The notes under the pieces are model-generated. The model was not told the DNA's origin, ran no database searches, and saw nothing but the letters and a program-made list of their open reading frames with translations. The translations under genes and the position numbers were made by a program. From Anaerolineae bacterium (GTDB taxonomy: Bacteria > Chloroflexota > Anaerolineae > J102): a stretch of 24,534 bases of DNA. This document shows positions 1-6,375 of the stretch, in pieces (within the stretch, counting starts at the first letter, position 1; every line of letters starts with the position of its first letter). The stretch lies in NCBI GenBank assembly GCA_026992375.1, contig JALXAF010000141.1, positions 1 through 24,534 on the forward strand, written 5' to 3'.

Positions 1-605
1 ACGCCCGCTATATCGGCCATCTGGATCTGGCCCGCTTCTGGGAGCGCGTCTTCCGGCGGGTGAACCTGCCTCTGGCCTATTCCCACGGCTATCATCCCCA
101 ACCTCGCATCCAGTTCGCGTCGGCGCTGCCTGTGGGCGTGGCGGGCGAAGACGAGATGGTGGACATCTGGCTGACGGACCGGGTGGCGCCGGAGCAATGG
201 CTGACGCCCATCGCCCGTAACCTGCCCCGTGGTTTCGCCATCAAATCGTTGGTTGAGGTTCCTCTAAAGCTTCCCGCCATGCAGGCCAGCCTGCGGGCCG
301 CGGTTTATCGCGTTTGTTGGGAGGATGTGTCGGAGGAGGAGCTAACGGAGCGGGTGCAGAACGTCCTGGCAGCCAGAGAGATTTTGCGTCCCCGGTTCAA
401 GAAACCTGAGAAGACTTACGATCTGCGCCCGCGCATCCTCAGCATCGATATCCTGGAAGACGCGCCGGGCTGCGTGCGCATGACTTTGCAGGCGGGCTCC
501 CAGGCCAACGCCCGGGTGAGCGAGGTCATCGCCGTGCTGGGCCTGGCGGATCGCCGTCACGCCATCCTGCGGGAGTCGTTGATTCTGGACGAACCCTCGC
601 TTTGA
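1..605 (+). CDS. DUF2344 / TIGR03936 radical-SAM-associated protein, C-terminal part
   Basis: The reading frame is open from the window edge (first full codon at base 3), so the gene starts upstream; the GTG at 60 is internal. The visible protein begins ARYIGHLDLARFWERVFRR and continues with the family signature LPLAYSHGYHPQPRI, then FASALPVGV. This is the hallmark of the DUF2344 domain, which is found alone or fused behind a B12-binding radical SAM enzyme. The domain's biochemical role is unknown; it is linked by neighbourhood to RNase E/G and ribosomal protein genes in many bacteria, and here too it lies directly upstream of rplU. The stop codon TGA at 603-605 overlaps the -35 box of the rplU promoter. 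Whether the missing N-terminus carries the radical SAM domain cannot be seen. Confidence 0.85.
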   Translation, partial: ARYIGHLDLARFWERVFRRVNLPLAYSHGYHPQPRIQFASALPVGVAGEDEMVDIWLTDRVAPEQWLTPIARNLPRGFAIKSLVEVPLKLPAMQASLRAAVYRVCWEDVSEEELTERVQNVLAAREILRPRFKKPEKTYDLRPRILSIDILEDAPGCVRMTLQAGSQANARVSEVIAVLGLADRRHAILRESLILDEPSL

Positions 606-631
606 CAATTTCACCGGCATCGGTTTATAAT
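602..631 (+). promoter_or_regulatory. Near-consensus sigma-70 type promoter for rplU-rpmA
   Basis: A perfect TTGACA (602-607) and a perfect TATAAT (626-631) are separated by 18 bases. The -35 overlaps the stop codon of the upstream gene. A start site near 638 is expected, giving a leader of about 115 bases before rplU. This is the best promoter in the window, fitting a ribosomal protein operon. Confidence 0.8.
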
Positions 632-639
632 TATGTGTT

Positions 640-662
640 GTGGGCTTTCGGGCCCACTTTTT
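640..662 (+). terminator. Stem-loop plus T-run at the 5' end of the rplU transcript
   Basis: GTGGGC (640-645) pairs perfectly with GCCCAC (652-657) around a 6-base loop and is followed by five T. It has the form of an intrinsic terminator for the upstream gene. It also begins about two bases after the predicted rplU start site, so it would be the first structure in that transcript. Termination, 5'-end protection and attenuation are all possible. Confidence 0.6.
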
Positions 663-753
663 CTACGCTAAAATCCCAAAAAAACAAATCCCTCACGCCG
701 CTACGGCTCCCTAAGTCCCGCTTTGCCGGCGCCGTACGGAAAGGAAGCAGCTT

Positions 754-1068
754 ATGTACGCAGTGATCAAAACAGGTGGTAAGCAATACCGCGTCGAAGA
801 AAACGAAATCATCAACGTCGAACTTCTAAAAAACGTCTCCGAGGGCGACCAGGTTACATTTGATGATGTGCTCCTGGTCGGCGATGACGACGCCGTGAAG
901 GTGGGGCGCCCCGTGGTGACGGGGGCCAAGGTGACCGCCACTGTGCTGGGTCTGGCCAAAGGCCAAAAAGTCATCATCTTCAAGCACAGCGGCCGCACCA
1001 CCCTGCGCCGCAAGACCGGACACCGGCAGAAGTACACGCAACTCCGCATCGACAGCATCACGGCTTAA
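754..1068 (+). CDS. rplU: 50S ribosomal protein L21
   Basis: The 104-residue product starts MYAVIKTGGKQYRVEEN, the L21 signature, and ends with the conserved basic stretch FKHSGRTTLRRKTGHRQKYT. Length and ends match the bacterial family. L21 binds 23S rRNA in the large subunit. The start at 754 is supported by AAGGA at 741-745, eight bases upstream. It is followed 49 bases later by rpmA, the usual partner. It should be transcribed from the strong promoter at 602-631 with a leader that contains an early stem-loop. Autoregulation through the leader is known for ribosomal operons generally, but cannot be shown here. Confidence 0.97.
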   Translation: MYAVIKTGGKQYRVEENEIINVELLKNVSEGDQVTFDDVLLVGDDDAVKVGRPVVTGAKVTATVLGLAKGQKVIIFKHSGRTTLRRKTGHRQKYTQLRIDSITA

Positions 1069-1117
1069 CGTGATCCGCATCTCCCATTCCGATTAGACAA
1101 GACAAGGAGCGAAGAAA

Positions 1118-1381
1118 ATGGCTCATAAGAAAGGTGGCGGTTCCAGCAAGAACGGTCGCGATAGCAAAGCAAAGCGCCTGGGCGTCAAGCGCTACGATGG
1201 TCAATTCGTTCGCGCCGGCACCATTATCATCCGGCAGCGCGGCACCCGCATCGACGCGGGAGAGAACGTTGGCGTTGGCAGAGATCACACCCTCTTCGCC
1301 ACAGCCGATGGTTTCGTCAAGTTCGAACACAAAACCCGCGACAAGAAGCGCGTCAGCGTTTATCCCGAGCGCGTCGCCTGA
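1118..1381 (+). CDS. rpmA: 50S ribosomal protein L27
   Basis: The 87-residue product begins MAHKKGGGSSKNGRDS, the exact L27 amino-terminal tail that reaches toward the peptidyl-transferase centre, and contains the conserved RQRGTRIDAGENVGVGRDHT block. The protein starts directly with this tail: there is no extra N-terminal peptide of the kind removed by Prp protease in Firmicutes. The start codon is preceded by AAGGAG (1104-1109) at eight bases spacing. It lies between rplU and rpmE in the same direction and is likely cotranscribed with both. Confidence 0.97.
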   Translation: MAHKKGGGSSKNGRDSKAKRLGVKRYDGQFVRAGTIIIRQRGTRIDAGENVGVGRDHTLFATADGFVKFEHKTRDKKRVSVYPERVA

Positions 1382-1404
1382 ACAATTGCAGAGGTAATCT
1401 AGAA

Positions 1405-1752
1405 ATGAAACAGGGCATCCATCCCACCTATTACGAAGAAGCCGTGGTCATTTGCTCATGCGGCAACACCTGGACCACTGGCTCCACCAAGAAAGAAATC
1501 CACACGGACGTTTGCTCCGCCTGTCATCCCTTCTTCACGGGCGAGCAGCGCATCGTCGATACGGCTGGTCAGGTCGAACGCTTCATGCGTCGTCTGCGCA
1601 CCAAGGATCAAATCCGGGCGCAGGCCCGCATCAAGGCCGAGGCCCGGGCACTGGCCGAAGAGGCCGCTCGCAAGGCCAAGGCCCGGGGCGAGGACGCTCA
1701 GGAGGCCTACGACAAGGCCTACGAGAAAGCCCTGGCCGAACTCAAGCACTAG
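1405..1752 (+). CDS. rpmE: 50S ribosomal protein L31, zinc-binding type, with long C-terminal tail
   Basis: Residues 1-70 form a C+ type L31: CSCGN near residue 17, then VCSACHPFFTG, with four likely zinc ligands at C17, C19, C37 and C40. The core ends near residue 70; a tail of about 45 residues follows that is almost entirely Ala, Lys, Glu, Arg and Asp and probably forms a long charged helix. Ordinary L31 is 66-90 residues, so this one is extended. AGAGG at 1390-1394 supports the start. It lies 23 bases after rpmA and ends just before a strong terminator, so it is the last gene of the ribosomal operon. The tail's function is not known to me. Confidence 0.95.
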   Translation: MKQGIHPTYYEEAVVICSCGNTWTTGSTKKEIHTDVCSACHPFFTGEQRIVDTAGQVERFMRRLRTKDQIRAQARIKAEARALAEEAARKAKARGEDAQEAYDKAYEKALAELKH

Positions 1753-1773
1753 ACCCCGCAGCATCGAACATCA

Positions 1774-1808
1774 GGGCAGGAGCGTTTTTCGTTCCTGCCC
1801 TTTTCTTT
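1774..1808 (+). terminator. Intrinsic terminator of the rplU-rpmA-rpmE operon
   Basis: An 11-bp stem (1774-1784 with 1790-1800, one G-T pair) closes a loop of five T and is followed by TTTTCTTT. It lies 21 bases after the rpmE stop codon. Confidence 0.9.
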
Positions 1809-1875
1809 GCAGAAGAGTTTGCCGATACGAATGAAATCGCCTCGTAGCCAGGGCGGAACGAGAAGCCAATCCCCT

Positions 1876-1970
1876 AATGCGTAATTCGTGATGCGTAACG
1901 ATCTCACGCATCACGAATTACGCATCACGCCCATTGCAAGCTCGCCCAACGTGGGCTTGAGACCATTCTG
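1876..1970 (+). repeat. Dispersed palindromic repeat upstream of tdk (copy 1)
   Basis: A perfect 20-bp inverted repeat, ATGCGTAATTCGTGATGCGT at 1877-1896 and its complement at 1906-1925, encloses a 9-base loop. The arms are built from 7-base units (ATGCGTA, ATTCGTG, ACGCATC, ACGAATT). The right part, from TTACGCATCACGCC through CTCGCCCAACGTGG, recurs at 22566-22615 ahead of the DUF1361 gene. The segment GCCCA-ACG-TGGGC forms a second small hairpin. Nothing coding is evident. Confidence 0.8.
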
Positions 1971-2010
1971 GCAAACCAACGCAACGTTATTTTCGAAACA
2001 GAGGTGCTTC

Positions 2011-2610
2011 ATGCCCGATAGACATCTTCGCCCCAACAGCGGCTGGATAGAAGTGATTTGCGGCTCCATGTTCAGCGGCAAAACCGAGGAGCTGCTGCGC
2101 CGCTTGCGCCGGGCCGCCATCGCCCGTCAGAAAGTGCAGCTCTTCAAGCCCGCCATCGACAATCGTTACGGCGTCACCACGGTCGCCTCGCACGATGGCG
2201 CAAAGTGGGAGGGCGTTGTACTCAACGACGCCGCCGAGATATTCGATCATCTGGAGCCCGACACCCTGGTTATCGCCATCGACGAAGTGCAATTCTTCGA
2301 CGACAACGTGGTGGATGTGTGCGAAACCCTGGCATTGCAGGGCAAACGCGTCATCGTGGCCGGGCTGGACCTGGATTTCCGCGGCGAGCCCTTCGGGCCC
2401 ATGCCCGCGCTCATGGCCAAAGCCGAGAGCGTGCGCAAGCTGCACGCCATCTGCATGGTCTGCGGCGGCGAGGCCAGCCGCACCCAGCGCCTCATCGACG
2501 GCAAACCGGCCTTTTACGAAGACCCGGTCGTGATGATTGGTGCAGCGGAAGCCTACGAGGCCCGCTGCCGCGGCTGTCATCAGGTTCCTCATCGGGAGAT
2601 GAACGCATGA
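2011..2610 (+). CDS. tdk: Thymidine kinase
   Basis: This type II thymidine kinase phosphorylates thymidine to dTMP in the salvage pathway. The P-loop is GSMFSGKT at residues 18-25, the Walker B/catalytic region is IDEVQFF with D91 and E92 (E92 the likely base), and a C-terminal zinc site is formed by C148, C151, C186 and C189 (CMVC and CRGC). The length of 199 residues is typical. An in-frame start at 1888 exists, but it lies inside a repeat and the extra residues do not belong to the family. ATG 2011 is preceded by GAGGTG (2001-2006), so it is preferred. It has its own upstream region after the rpmE terminator. Confidence 0.96.
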   Translation: MPDRHLRPNSGWIEVICGSMFSGKTEELLRRLRRAAIARQKVQLFKPAIDNRYGVTTVASHDGAKWEGVVLNDAAEIFDHLEPDTLVIAIDEVQFFDDNVVDVCETLALQGKRVIVAGLDLDFRGEPFGPMPALMAKAESVRKLHAICMVCGGEASRTQRLIDGKPAFYEDPVVMIGAAEAYEARCRGCHQVPHREMNA

Positions 2611-2642
2611 TCTAAAGACGCCTTATTTTAGAAAGGATCCAA

Positions 2643-2752
2643 ATGGCTGCGGCGCTGGAATTTTCGGCGGTGGACAAACCCGGTTTCTGGGAGCGGGCCG
2701 GATATCATAACGAGGCCGACGTATGGGAGGAGCAGCGCACCGTCGGGGGGCG
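2643..2752 (+). pseudogene. Short unrecognised reading frame, possible gene remnant
   Basis: An ATG at 2643 with AAAGGA seven bases upstream opens a frame reading MAAALEFSAVDKPGFWERAG and on to about residue 37. The first part has a protein-like composition with several aromatic and acidic residues. The frame runs to 2900, but from 2753 onward it is antisense to rluD and looks like noise. It may be the stump of a gene that followed tdk and lost its 3' end where rluD now ends, or a chance frame. I recognise no family. Confidence 0.25.
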
Positions 2753-3652
2753 TTATGAGAGAGCGTCCAGCAGGGCTTGCAGTTCGGGCGGCAGGGGGCT
2801 GACCAGTTCCACGAGGGCCTCATCGGCGGGACGGCGGAAGCGGATGCGATGGGCGTGCAGGAAGAACCGCCCCAGCCGATACGCGTCCCGTCGCCCGTAA
2901 ACCGTATCGCCCACCACCGGATGCCCCAACGAGGCGAGATGCACCCGGATCTGGTGAGTGCGCCCGGTGAGGGGGTGGGCCGCCACCAGGGTGTTGGCGT
3001 CGTAATAGGCGATGACCTCGTACTCGGTGCGGGCCTCGCGGCCTTTGCCCGGGGCTACGACAGCCATGCGCTTGCGATGGCGGGGATGTCGTCCAATGGG
3101 CGCGTCGATGATGCCGCGTTCGGGCGAGAGATGCCCGTGCACCAGCGCCAGATAGGTCTTTTCGATGGTTCTGTCTTTGAATTGGGCCTGCAGATGGCGG
3201 TGCGCCCGCGGATTTTTCGCCACCAGGATGACGCCCGAGGTGTTCTTGTCCAGCCGGTGCACAATGCCCGGCCTTCCCCCTTCGCCCACGCCCTCGATAT
3301 CGGGGAAATGCCACAAGATGGCGTTGACCAGCGTGCCTCTGCTGTGGCCCGCGGCCGGATGCACCACCATGCCAGCGGGCTTGTCGATGGCGATCACGTC
3401 CTCATCTTCGTACAGGATGACCAGCGGAATGTCTTCGGGCAGGAGTTCGGTCGGAGGTTGTTCCGGGATGGCCAGGGCTACCACATCGCCCGGTTTCAGA
3501 GCCATGCCCGGTTTGCCCGGCCTGCCATTGACCTGCGCCAGCCCCTCCTTGATCCAGCGCTGCACCTCGGCCCGGGAATGATCGGGCAAGCGAGCGGCCA
3601 GAAAGCGATCCAGTCGCGGGTGCGGTTCGGTGACGGCGAATCGATGGTCCAT
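2753..3652 (-). CDS. rluD: Ribosomal large subunit pseudouridine synthase, RluD family
   Basis: The 299-residue protein has an N-terminal S4 RNA-binding domain (about residues 12-60: RLDRFLAARLPDHSRAEVQ) and a RluA-type catalytic domain with the motif HRLDKNTSG, whose D135 is the catalytic aspartate. GRTHQIRVHLA is also present. Family members convert uridines to pseudouridine in 23S rRNA; exact positions cannot be told from sequence. It lies downstream of lspA on the same strand, but an intrinsic terminator occupies the 79-base gap, its T-run ending 23 bases before this start codon, so expression may be reduced, attenuated or driven separately. No clear Shine-Dalgarno is seen. Confidence 0.93.
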   Translation of the reverse strand: MDHRFAVTEPHPRLDRFLAARLPDHSRAEVQRWIKEGLAQVNGRPGKPGMALKPGDVVALAIPEQPPTELLPEDIPLVILYEDEDVIAIDKPAGMVVHPAAGHSRGTLVNAILWHFPDIEGVGEGGRPGIVHRLDKNTSGVILVAKNPRAHRHLQAQFKDRTIEKTYLALVHGHLSPERGIIDAPIGRHPRHRKRMAVVAPGKGREARTEYEVIAYYDANTLVAAHPLTGRTHQIRVHLASLGHPVVGDTVYGRRDAYRLGRFFLHAHRIRFRRPADEALVELVSPLPPELQALLDALS

Positions 3653-3675
3653 CGTTTTTGCGGAGGCGTGAGCAA

Positions 3676-3703
3676 GAAAAAACGCCGACGGGATGGCGGC
3701 GTT
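3676..3703 (-). terminator. Intrinsic terminator between lspA and rluD
   Basis: Reading the minus strand, AACGCCG (3703-3697) pairs with CGGCGTT (3687-3681) around a 9-base loop, followed by a T-rich tract (TTTTCTT). It follows the lspA stop by 28 bases. Its T-run ends 23 bases before the rluD start codon. Confidence 0.8.
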
Positions 3704-3731
3704 GGGAGATCAAAGCAAAAGGGATGGGAGG

Positions 3732-4262
3732 TCAGGAAACGCTGGGCGTGTTGCTGGTTCGCTGCTGTTTCTGGCGCTCCTTGCGTTCATCCAGAAAGAA
3801 ATAGAGGATGAGCAGGATTGTGCCGACGACGATGGATGAATCGGCCAGATTGAACATGGGCCAGACCAATGTGCTGGAAGCCTGCACCTTGATGAAATCC
3901 ACCACTGCGCCGTAGGCCAGACGATCCCACAGATTGCCCGCAGCGCCGCCCAGCATCAGGCCCAGGCTGATGGACATCAGAAGCGACTCAGCACCGCTGC
4001 GGAAGCTGTAAATGGCGATGGCCGCCACGGCCACAGCCGCGATGATGGTGAAGATGAAGGTGCCGCCCTGGAACAGTCCGAATGCGACGCCCGTGTTGGC
4101 GCTGTGCAGAAAGCTGAAGTAGGGGTATAGCGCCGGAATGGGAGCCATTTCGCCGTAAAGGGGGATGTTGTTCAGCACCCACATCTTGCTAAGGCGATCG
4201 ACCAGCAGCGCCAGCGCGGCCACGCCCAGGGTGAGGATTGCGTATTTTGTCTGTCTGTTCAT
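3732..4262 (-). CDS. lspA: Lipoprotein signal peptidase (signal peptidase II)
   Basis: This membrane aspartic protease cleaves the signal peptide from diacylglyceryl-modified prolipoproteins. All family boxes are present: VDRLSKMWV near residue 21, NTGVAFG at 56-62, GGAAGNLWDRL at 105-115 followed by GAVVDFI, and FNLADSSIVVG. The catalytic pair is D122 (VVDFI) and D141 (ADS). Four membrane helices are apparent. At 176 residues it is of usual length, with a hydrophilic tail rich in Lys, Arg and Gln. It starts three bases after the dksA-like stop, so the two are cotranscribed. The lipoprotein at 9677 is a candidate substrate. Confidence 0.96.
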   Translation of the reverse strand: MNRQTKYAILTLGVAALALLVDRLSKMWVLNNIPLYGEMAPIPALYPYFSFLHSANTGVAFGLFQGGTFIFTIIAAVAVAAIAIYSFRSGAESLLMSISLGLMLGGAAGNLWDRLAYGAVVDFIKVQASSTLVWPMFNLADSSIVVGTILLILYFFLDERKERQKQQRTSNTPSVS

Positions 4263-4265
4263 GGG

Positions 4266-4652
4266 CTAGATATCACCCTGCTCCAGCGCGCGGGGGCCAA
4301 GATGACGCCCGCCCATGGTCTCTCGCTCCCGCTGGCACTGCAGGCAGAAGCGGGCGTCGGGCAGGGCCTTGAGCCGGGCGAAATCGATGGGCTTGCCGCA
4401 ATTCTCACAATAGCCGTAGGTGCCATTCTCGAATTTGGCCAGGGCCCGGTCGACCCGTTTGAGCCGATGCTGCAATTGTTTGAGCAACGCCTGGTTGCTG
4501 GCCTGATCGTAAGCCGCTGTGGCGCTTTCGGCCATGTGATTGCTGGATGTGATGCGTCGATATTTGATACTCGACAGATGAGCGATGTCATCCTCTAACT
4601 TGGATTTCTCTTCCTCGAGCAGTCTTTTCAATCTGGCGTCATCGCGTGTCAT
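4266..4652 (-). CDS. DksA/TraR-type C4 zinc-finger regulator
   Basis: The 128-residue protein has an N-terminal coiled-coil region (about residues 7-75, rich in Lys, Leu and Glu) and a C-terminal zinc finger CENCGKPIDFARLKALPDAR continuing to FCLQC, with ligands C82, C85, C103 and C106. DksA proteins enter the secondary channel of RNA polymerase and alter initiation, often with ppGpp. Shorter Gram-positive-type relatives such as this are less well understood, so the exact role is open. The start is preceded by AGGTG. It is the first gene of the dksA-lspA operon, behind the promoter at 4715-4743. Confidence 0.9.
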   Translation of the reverse strand: MTRDDARLKRLLEEEKSKLEDDIAHLSSIKYRRITSSNHMAESATAAYDQASNQALLKQLQHRLKRVDRALAKFENGTYGYCENCGKPIDFARLKALPDARFCLQCQRERETMGGRHLGPRALEQGDI

Positions 4653-4686
4653 AATCGTGCACCTGATGAAATTTGTCGGATTGCAA

Positions 4687-4705
4687 CTGCACGGCGTTCG
4701 TGCAG
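4687..4705 (-). other. 5' hairpin in the dksA-lspA leader
   Basis: CTGCACG (4687-4693) and CGTGCAG (4699-4705) form a perfect 7-bp stem with a 5-base loop. The predicted start site is near 4708, so the hairpin would be at the extreme 5' end of the mRNA. No T-run follows on the minus strand, so it is not a terminator. Confidence 0.5.
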
Positions 4706-4714
4706 CGTGTCACC

Positions 4715-4743
4715 ATTTTAGTCTTGATATCCCTTTTTGACAA
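4715..4743 (-). promoter_or_regulatory. Promoter of the dksA-lspA operon
   Basis: On the minus strand TTGTCA (4743-4738) and TAAAAT (4720-4715) are separated by exactly 17 bases; each matches the sigma-70 consensus at 5 of 6 positions. The expected leader is about 55 bases. Confidence 0.65.
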
Positions 4744-4744
4744 G

Positions 4745-4800
4745 CCGACGCGTCGAGGAAAGTCCGAACAAAGGGTGCATGGCGCATAGCATTCCCATCC
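4745..4800 (+). pseudogene. Possible fragment of RNase P RNA (rnpB)
   Basis: The segment contains GAGGAAAGTCCG (4757-4768), identical to the universally conserved CR-I/P4 strand of bacterial RNase P RNA. It is followed by AGGGTGC, a word that also follows CR-I in many rnpB genes, but with a gap of about a dozen bases relative to a normal gene. The next 200 bases are occupied by a C/T-rich stretch and a palindromic repeat, and no CR-IV/CR-V or 3' half is present. If real, it is a truncated relic; chance similarity is possible. Confidence 0.3.
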
Positions 4801-4844
4801 AGGCCGCCAGAACTTTACCTCCTCCCCAGCCTTCCCCCGTCAGC

Positions 4845-4970
4845 CGCCTTATCAATGAAATCCTGGCCCTCTGAGCAAGAAAATGTCTCACGCAAAGACG
4901 CCAAGGCGCTAAGCTTTTCTTTGCCTCTTTTTCCTTTGCGTGAGATTAGCTTTTTTGGTTCCGGCTTGTC
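4845..4970 (+). repeat. Palindromic repeat element, copy A, overlapping the trmFO 3' end
   Basis: Shared outer ends with copy B are CGCCTTATCAATG on the left and GGTTCCGGCTTGTC on the right. The inner arms TCTCACGCAAAG (4886-4897) and CTTTGCGTGAGA (4934-4945) are a perfect 12-bp inverted repeat around a 36-base core. The left arm and core contain 8-base units (ACGCAAAG, ACGCCAAG, GCGCTAAG). The core is inverted compared with copy B at 14637-14777. The right end covers the last trmFO codons. Confidence 0.85.
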
Positions 4971-6307
4971 TGGGAAGATTGGAGGTGATGTTCGGCCATC
5001 CAGCTTTCCAGGGCGGCCAGCGCCCGCTCAGCGTATTTCTGATAACGCTCGCGCTTGCGCCGCACCCTGGACTGCAAGGGCGGCATGATGCCGAAATTGG
5101 CCTTCATGGGCTGGAAGTCTTTGGGCTCGGCATGGGTGACATAGTGGAACAACGCGCCCATCATGGTCACCCGGGGCATGACCAAGGGCTCCTGGCCCGC
5201 GACCAGCCGCGCCAGATTCATGCCCGCCAGCAATCCGCCCGCGGTGGAGCCTACATAGCCTTCCGTGCCGATGAGCTGCCCGGCGAAGAAGAGATCATCC
5301 CGATTGCGCCATTGCAGGGTGGGGCGAAGCAGCGCGGGCGAGTTGATGAAGGTGTTGCGGTGCATCTGGCCCAGCCGTACGAACTCGGCCTGCTCCAGGC
5401 CCGGGATCATACGAAAGATGCGCTTTTGCTCGGGCCAGCGGATGTTGGTCTGGAAGCCCACCAGGTTGTAGAGCGTGCCCGCCAGATTATCCTGCCGCAA
5501 TTGCACCACGGCGAAAGGCCGCTTGCCTGTGCGAGGATCGCGCAGCCCCACCGGGCGCATGGGCCCGAAGGCCAGCGCGTCATCCCCCCGCCGGGCGATG
5601 ACCTCCACCGGCAGACAGGCCTCGAAAAATTTCTCATCCTTCGCCTCGAATTCCCGCAACGGGATGCGTTCGGCCTCGCGCAGGGCCTGCACAAAGGCCC
5701 GGTACTCCTCCTCGTTCATGGGGCAATTGATGTAATCGCCGCCGCTCTCGCCGCTATCTCGATCATAACGGGATTGCCGCCAGCAGGGAGGCATTTTGAT
5801 GGACTCAAGGGTGACGATGGGAGCCAAAGCGTCGTAGAAAGAGAGATACTCCTGGCCCGCCAGCTCGCGGATGCGTTCGGCCAGGGCCGCGGAGGTGAGG
5901 GGCCCGGTGGCGATGAGGGTCGGGCCAGAGGGGATGTCGGTCACCTCCTCCCGGTGGATGATGATGTTGGGGTGTTGGCTGATGGCCCGGGTGACGTAGG
6001 CGCTGAACGCTTCGCGTCCCACGGCCAGCGCACCCCCTGCGGGCAGGGCGTTGGCGTCCGCGGCCGCGATAATCAGAGAGCCCAGACGCCGCAGCTCCTC
6101 CTTCAGCAGCCCCATGGCCCGATCCGCCGAGCGCGCGCCCAGCGAGTTGGAGCACACCAGCTCGGCGAATTGGTCGGTTTGATGCGCCTCGGTGGTTTTG
6201 TGCGGGCGCATCTCATAAAGATGCACGGTGACGCCGCGATTGGCGAGCTGCCAGGCCGCTTCGGACCCGGCCAGGCCCGCGCCCACGACGGTGACGGATG
6301 AAGGCAT
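4946..6307 (-). CDS. trmFO: Methylenetetrahydrofolate-tRNA-(uracil-5-)-methyltransferase TrmFO
   Basis: TrmFO uses methylenetetrahydrofolate and FADH2 to make m5U54 in the tRNA T-loop. The FAD-binding start VVGAGLAGSEAAW is at residues 7-19. LVCSNSLG carries C52, and NCPMNEEEY holds the second conserved cysteine; together they match the family's catalytic pair. FAGQLIGTEGYVGSTAGGLL and HYVTHAEPKDFQPM are also present. Length is 453 residues from ATG 6307, the start that matches family N-termini. A second in-frame ATG at 6379 overlaps the previous gene's stop as ATGA and would add 24 residues encoded by a 7-bp tandem repeat. The last seven codons and the stop lie inside repeat copy A. No Shine-Dalgarno is visible at either start. 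Confidence 0.94.
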   Translation of the reverse strand: MPSSVTVVGAGLAGSEAAWQLANRGVTVHLYEMRPHKTTEAHQTDQFAELVCSNSLGARSADRAMGLLKEELRRLGSLIIAAADANALPAGGALAVGREAFSAYVTRAISQHPNIIIHREEVTDIPSGPTLIATGPLTSAALAERIRELAGQEYLSFYDALAPIVTLESIKMPPCWRQSRYDRDSGESGGDYINCPMNEEEYRAFVQALREAERIPLREFEAKDEKFFEACLPVEVIARRGDDALAFGPMRPVGLRDPRTGKRPFAVVQLRQDNLAGTLYNLVGFQTNIRWPEQKRIFRMIPGLEQAEFVRLGQMHRNTFINSPALLRPTLQWRNRDDLFFAGQLIGTEGYVGSTAGGLLAGMNLARLVAGQEPLVMPRVTMMGALFHYVTHAEPKDFQPMKANFGIMPPLQSRVRRKRERYQKYAERALAALESWMAEHHLQSSQTSRNQKS

Positions 6308-6311
6308 GGGG

Positions 6312-6367
6312 GGATTTGGGATTGCGGATTTAGGATCTGGGATTTGGGATTGCGGATTTGGGATTGC
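6312..6367 (-). repeat. Heptad tandem repeat at the trmFO 5' end
   Basis: Four 14-bp units (plus-strand GGATTTGGGATTGC and one variant) are themselves pairs of 7-bp units, eight heptads in total. They lie between two possible trmFO starts (6379 and 6307). A gain or loss of one or two heptads would shift frame between those starts. Confidence 0.85.
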
Positions 6368-6375
6368 GAATGTCC

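Noticed and set aside
1876..1970. CRISPR array or tRNA in the inverted repeats
   Set aside because: There are no regularly spaced direct repeats with unique spacers anywhere in the window, and no cloverleaf or T-loop consensus is present.
2777..3811. A 344-codon open frame on the plus strand
   Set aside because: It is antisense to rluD and crosses the lspA-rluD terminator; its composition is that of a shadow frame.
4745..4945. A complete RNase P RNA gene
   Set aside because: Only the CR-I region resembles rnpB. The 3' half and conserved CR-V are absent, so only a fragment can be proposed.
4940..6301. A 453-codon open frame on the plus strand
   Set aside because: It is exactly antisense to trmFO, has no recognisable domain and has low-complexity His, Gln and Gly composition typical of GC-rich antisense frames.
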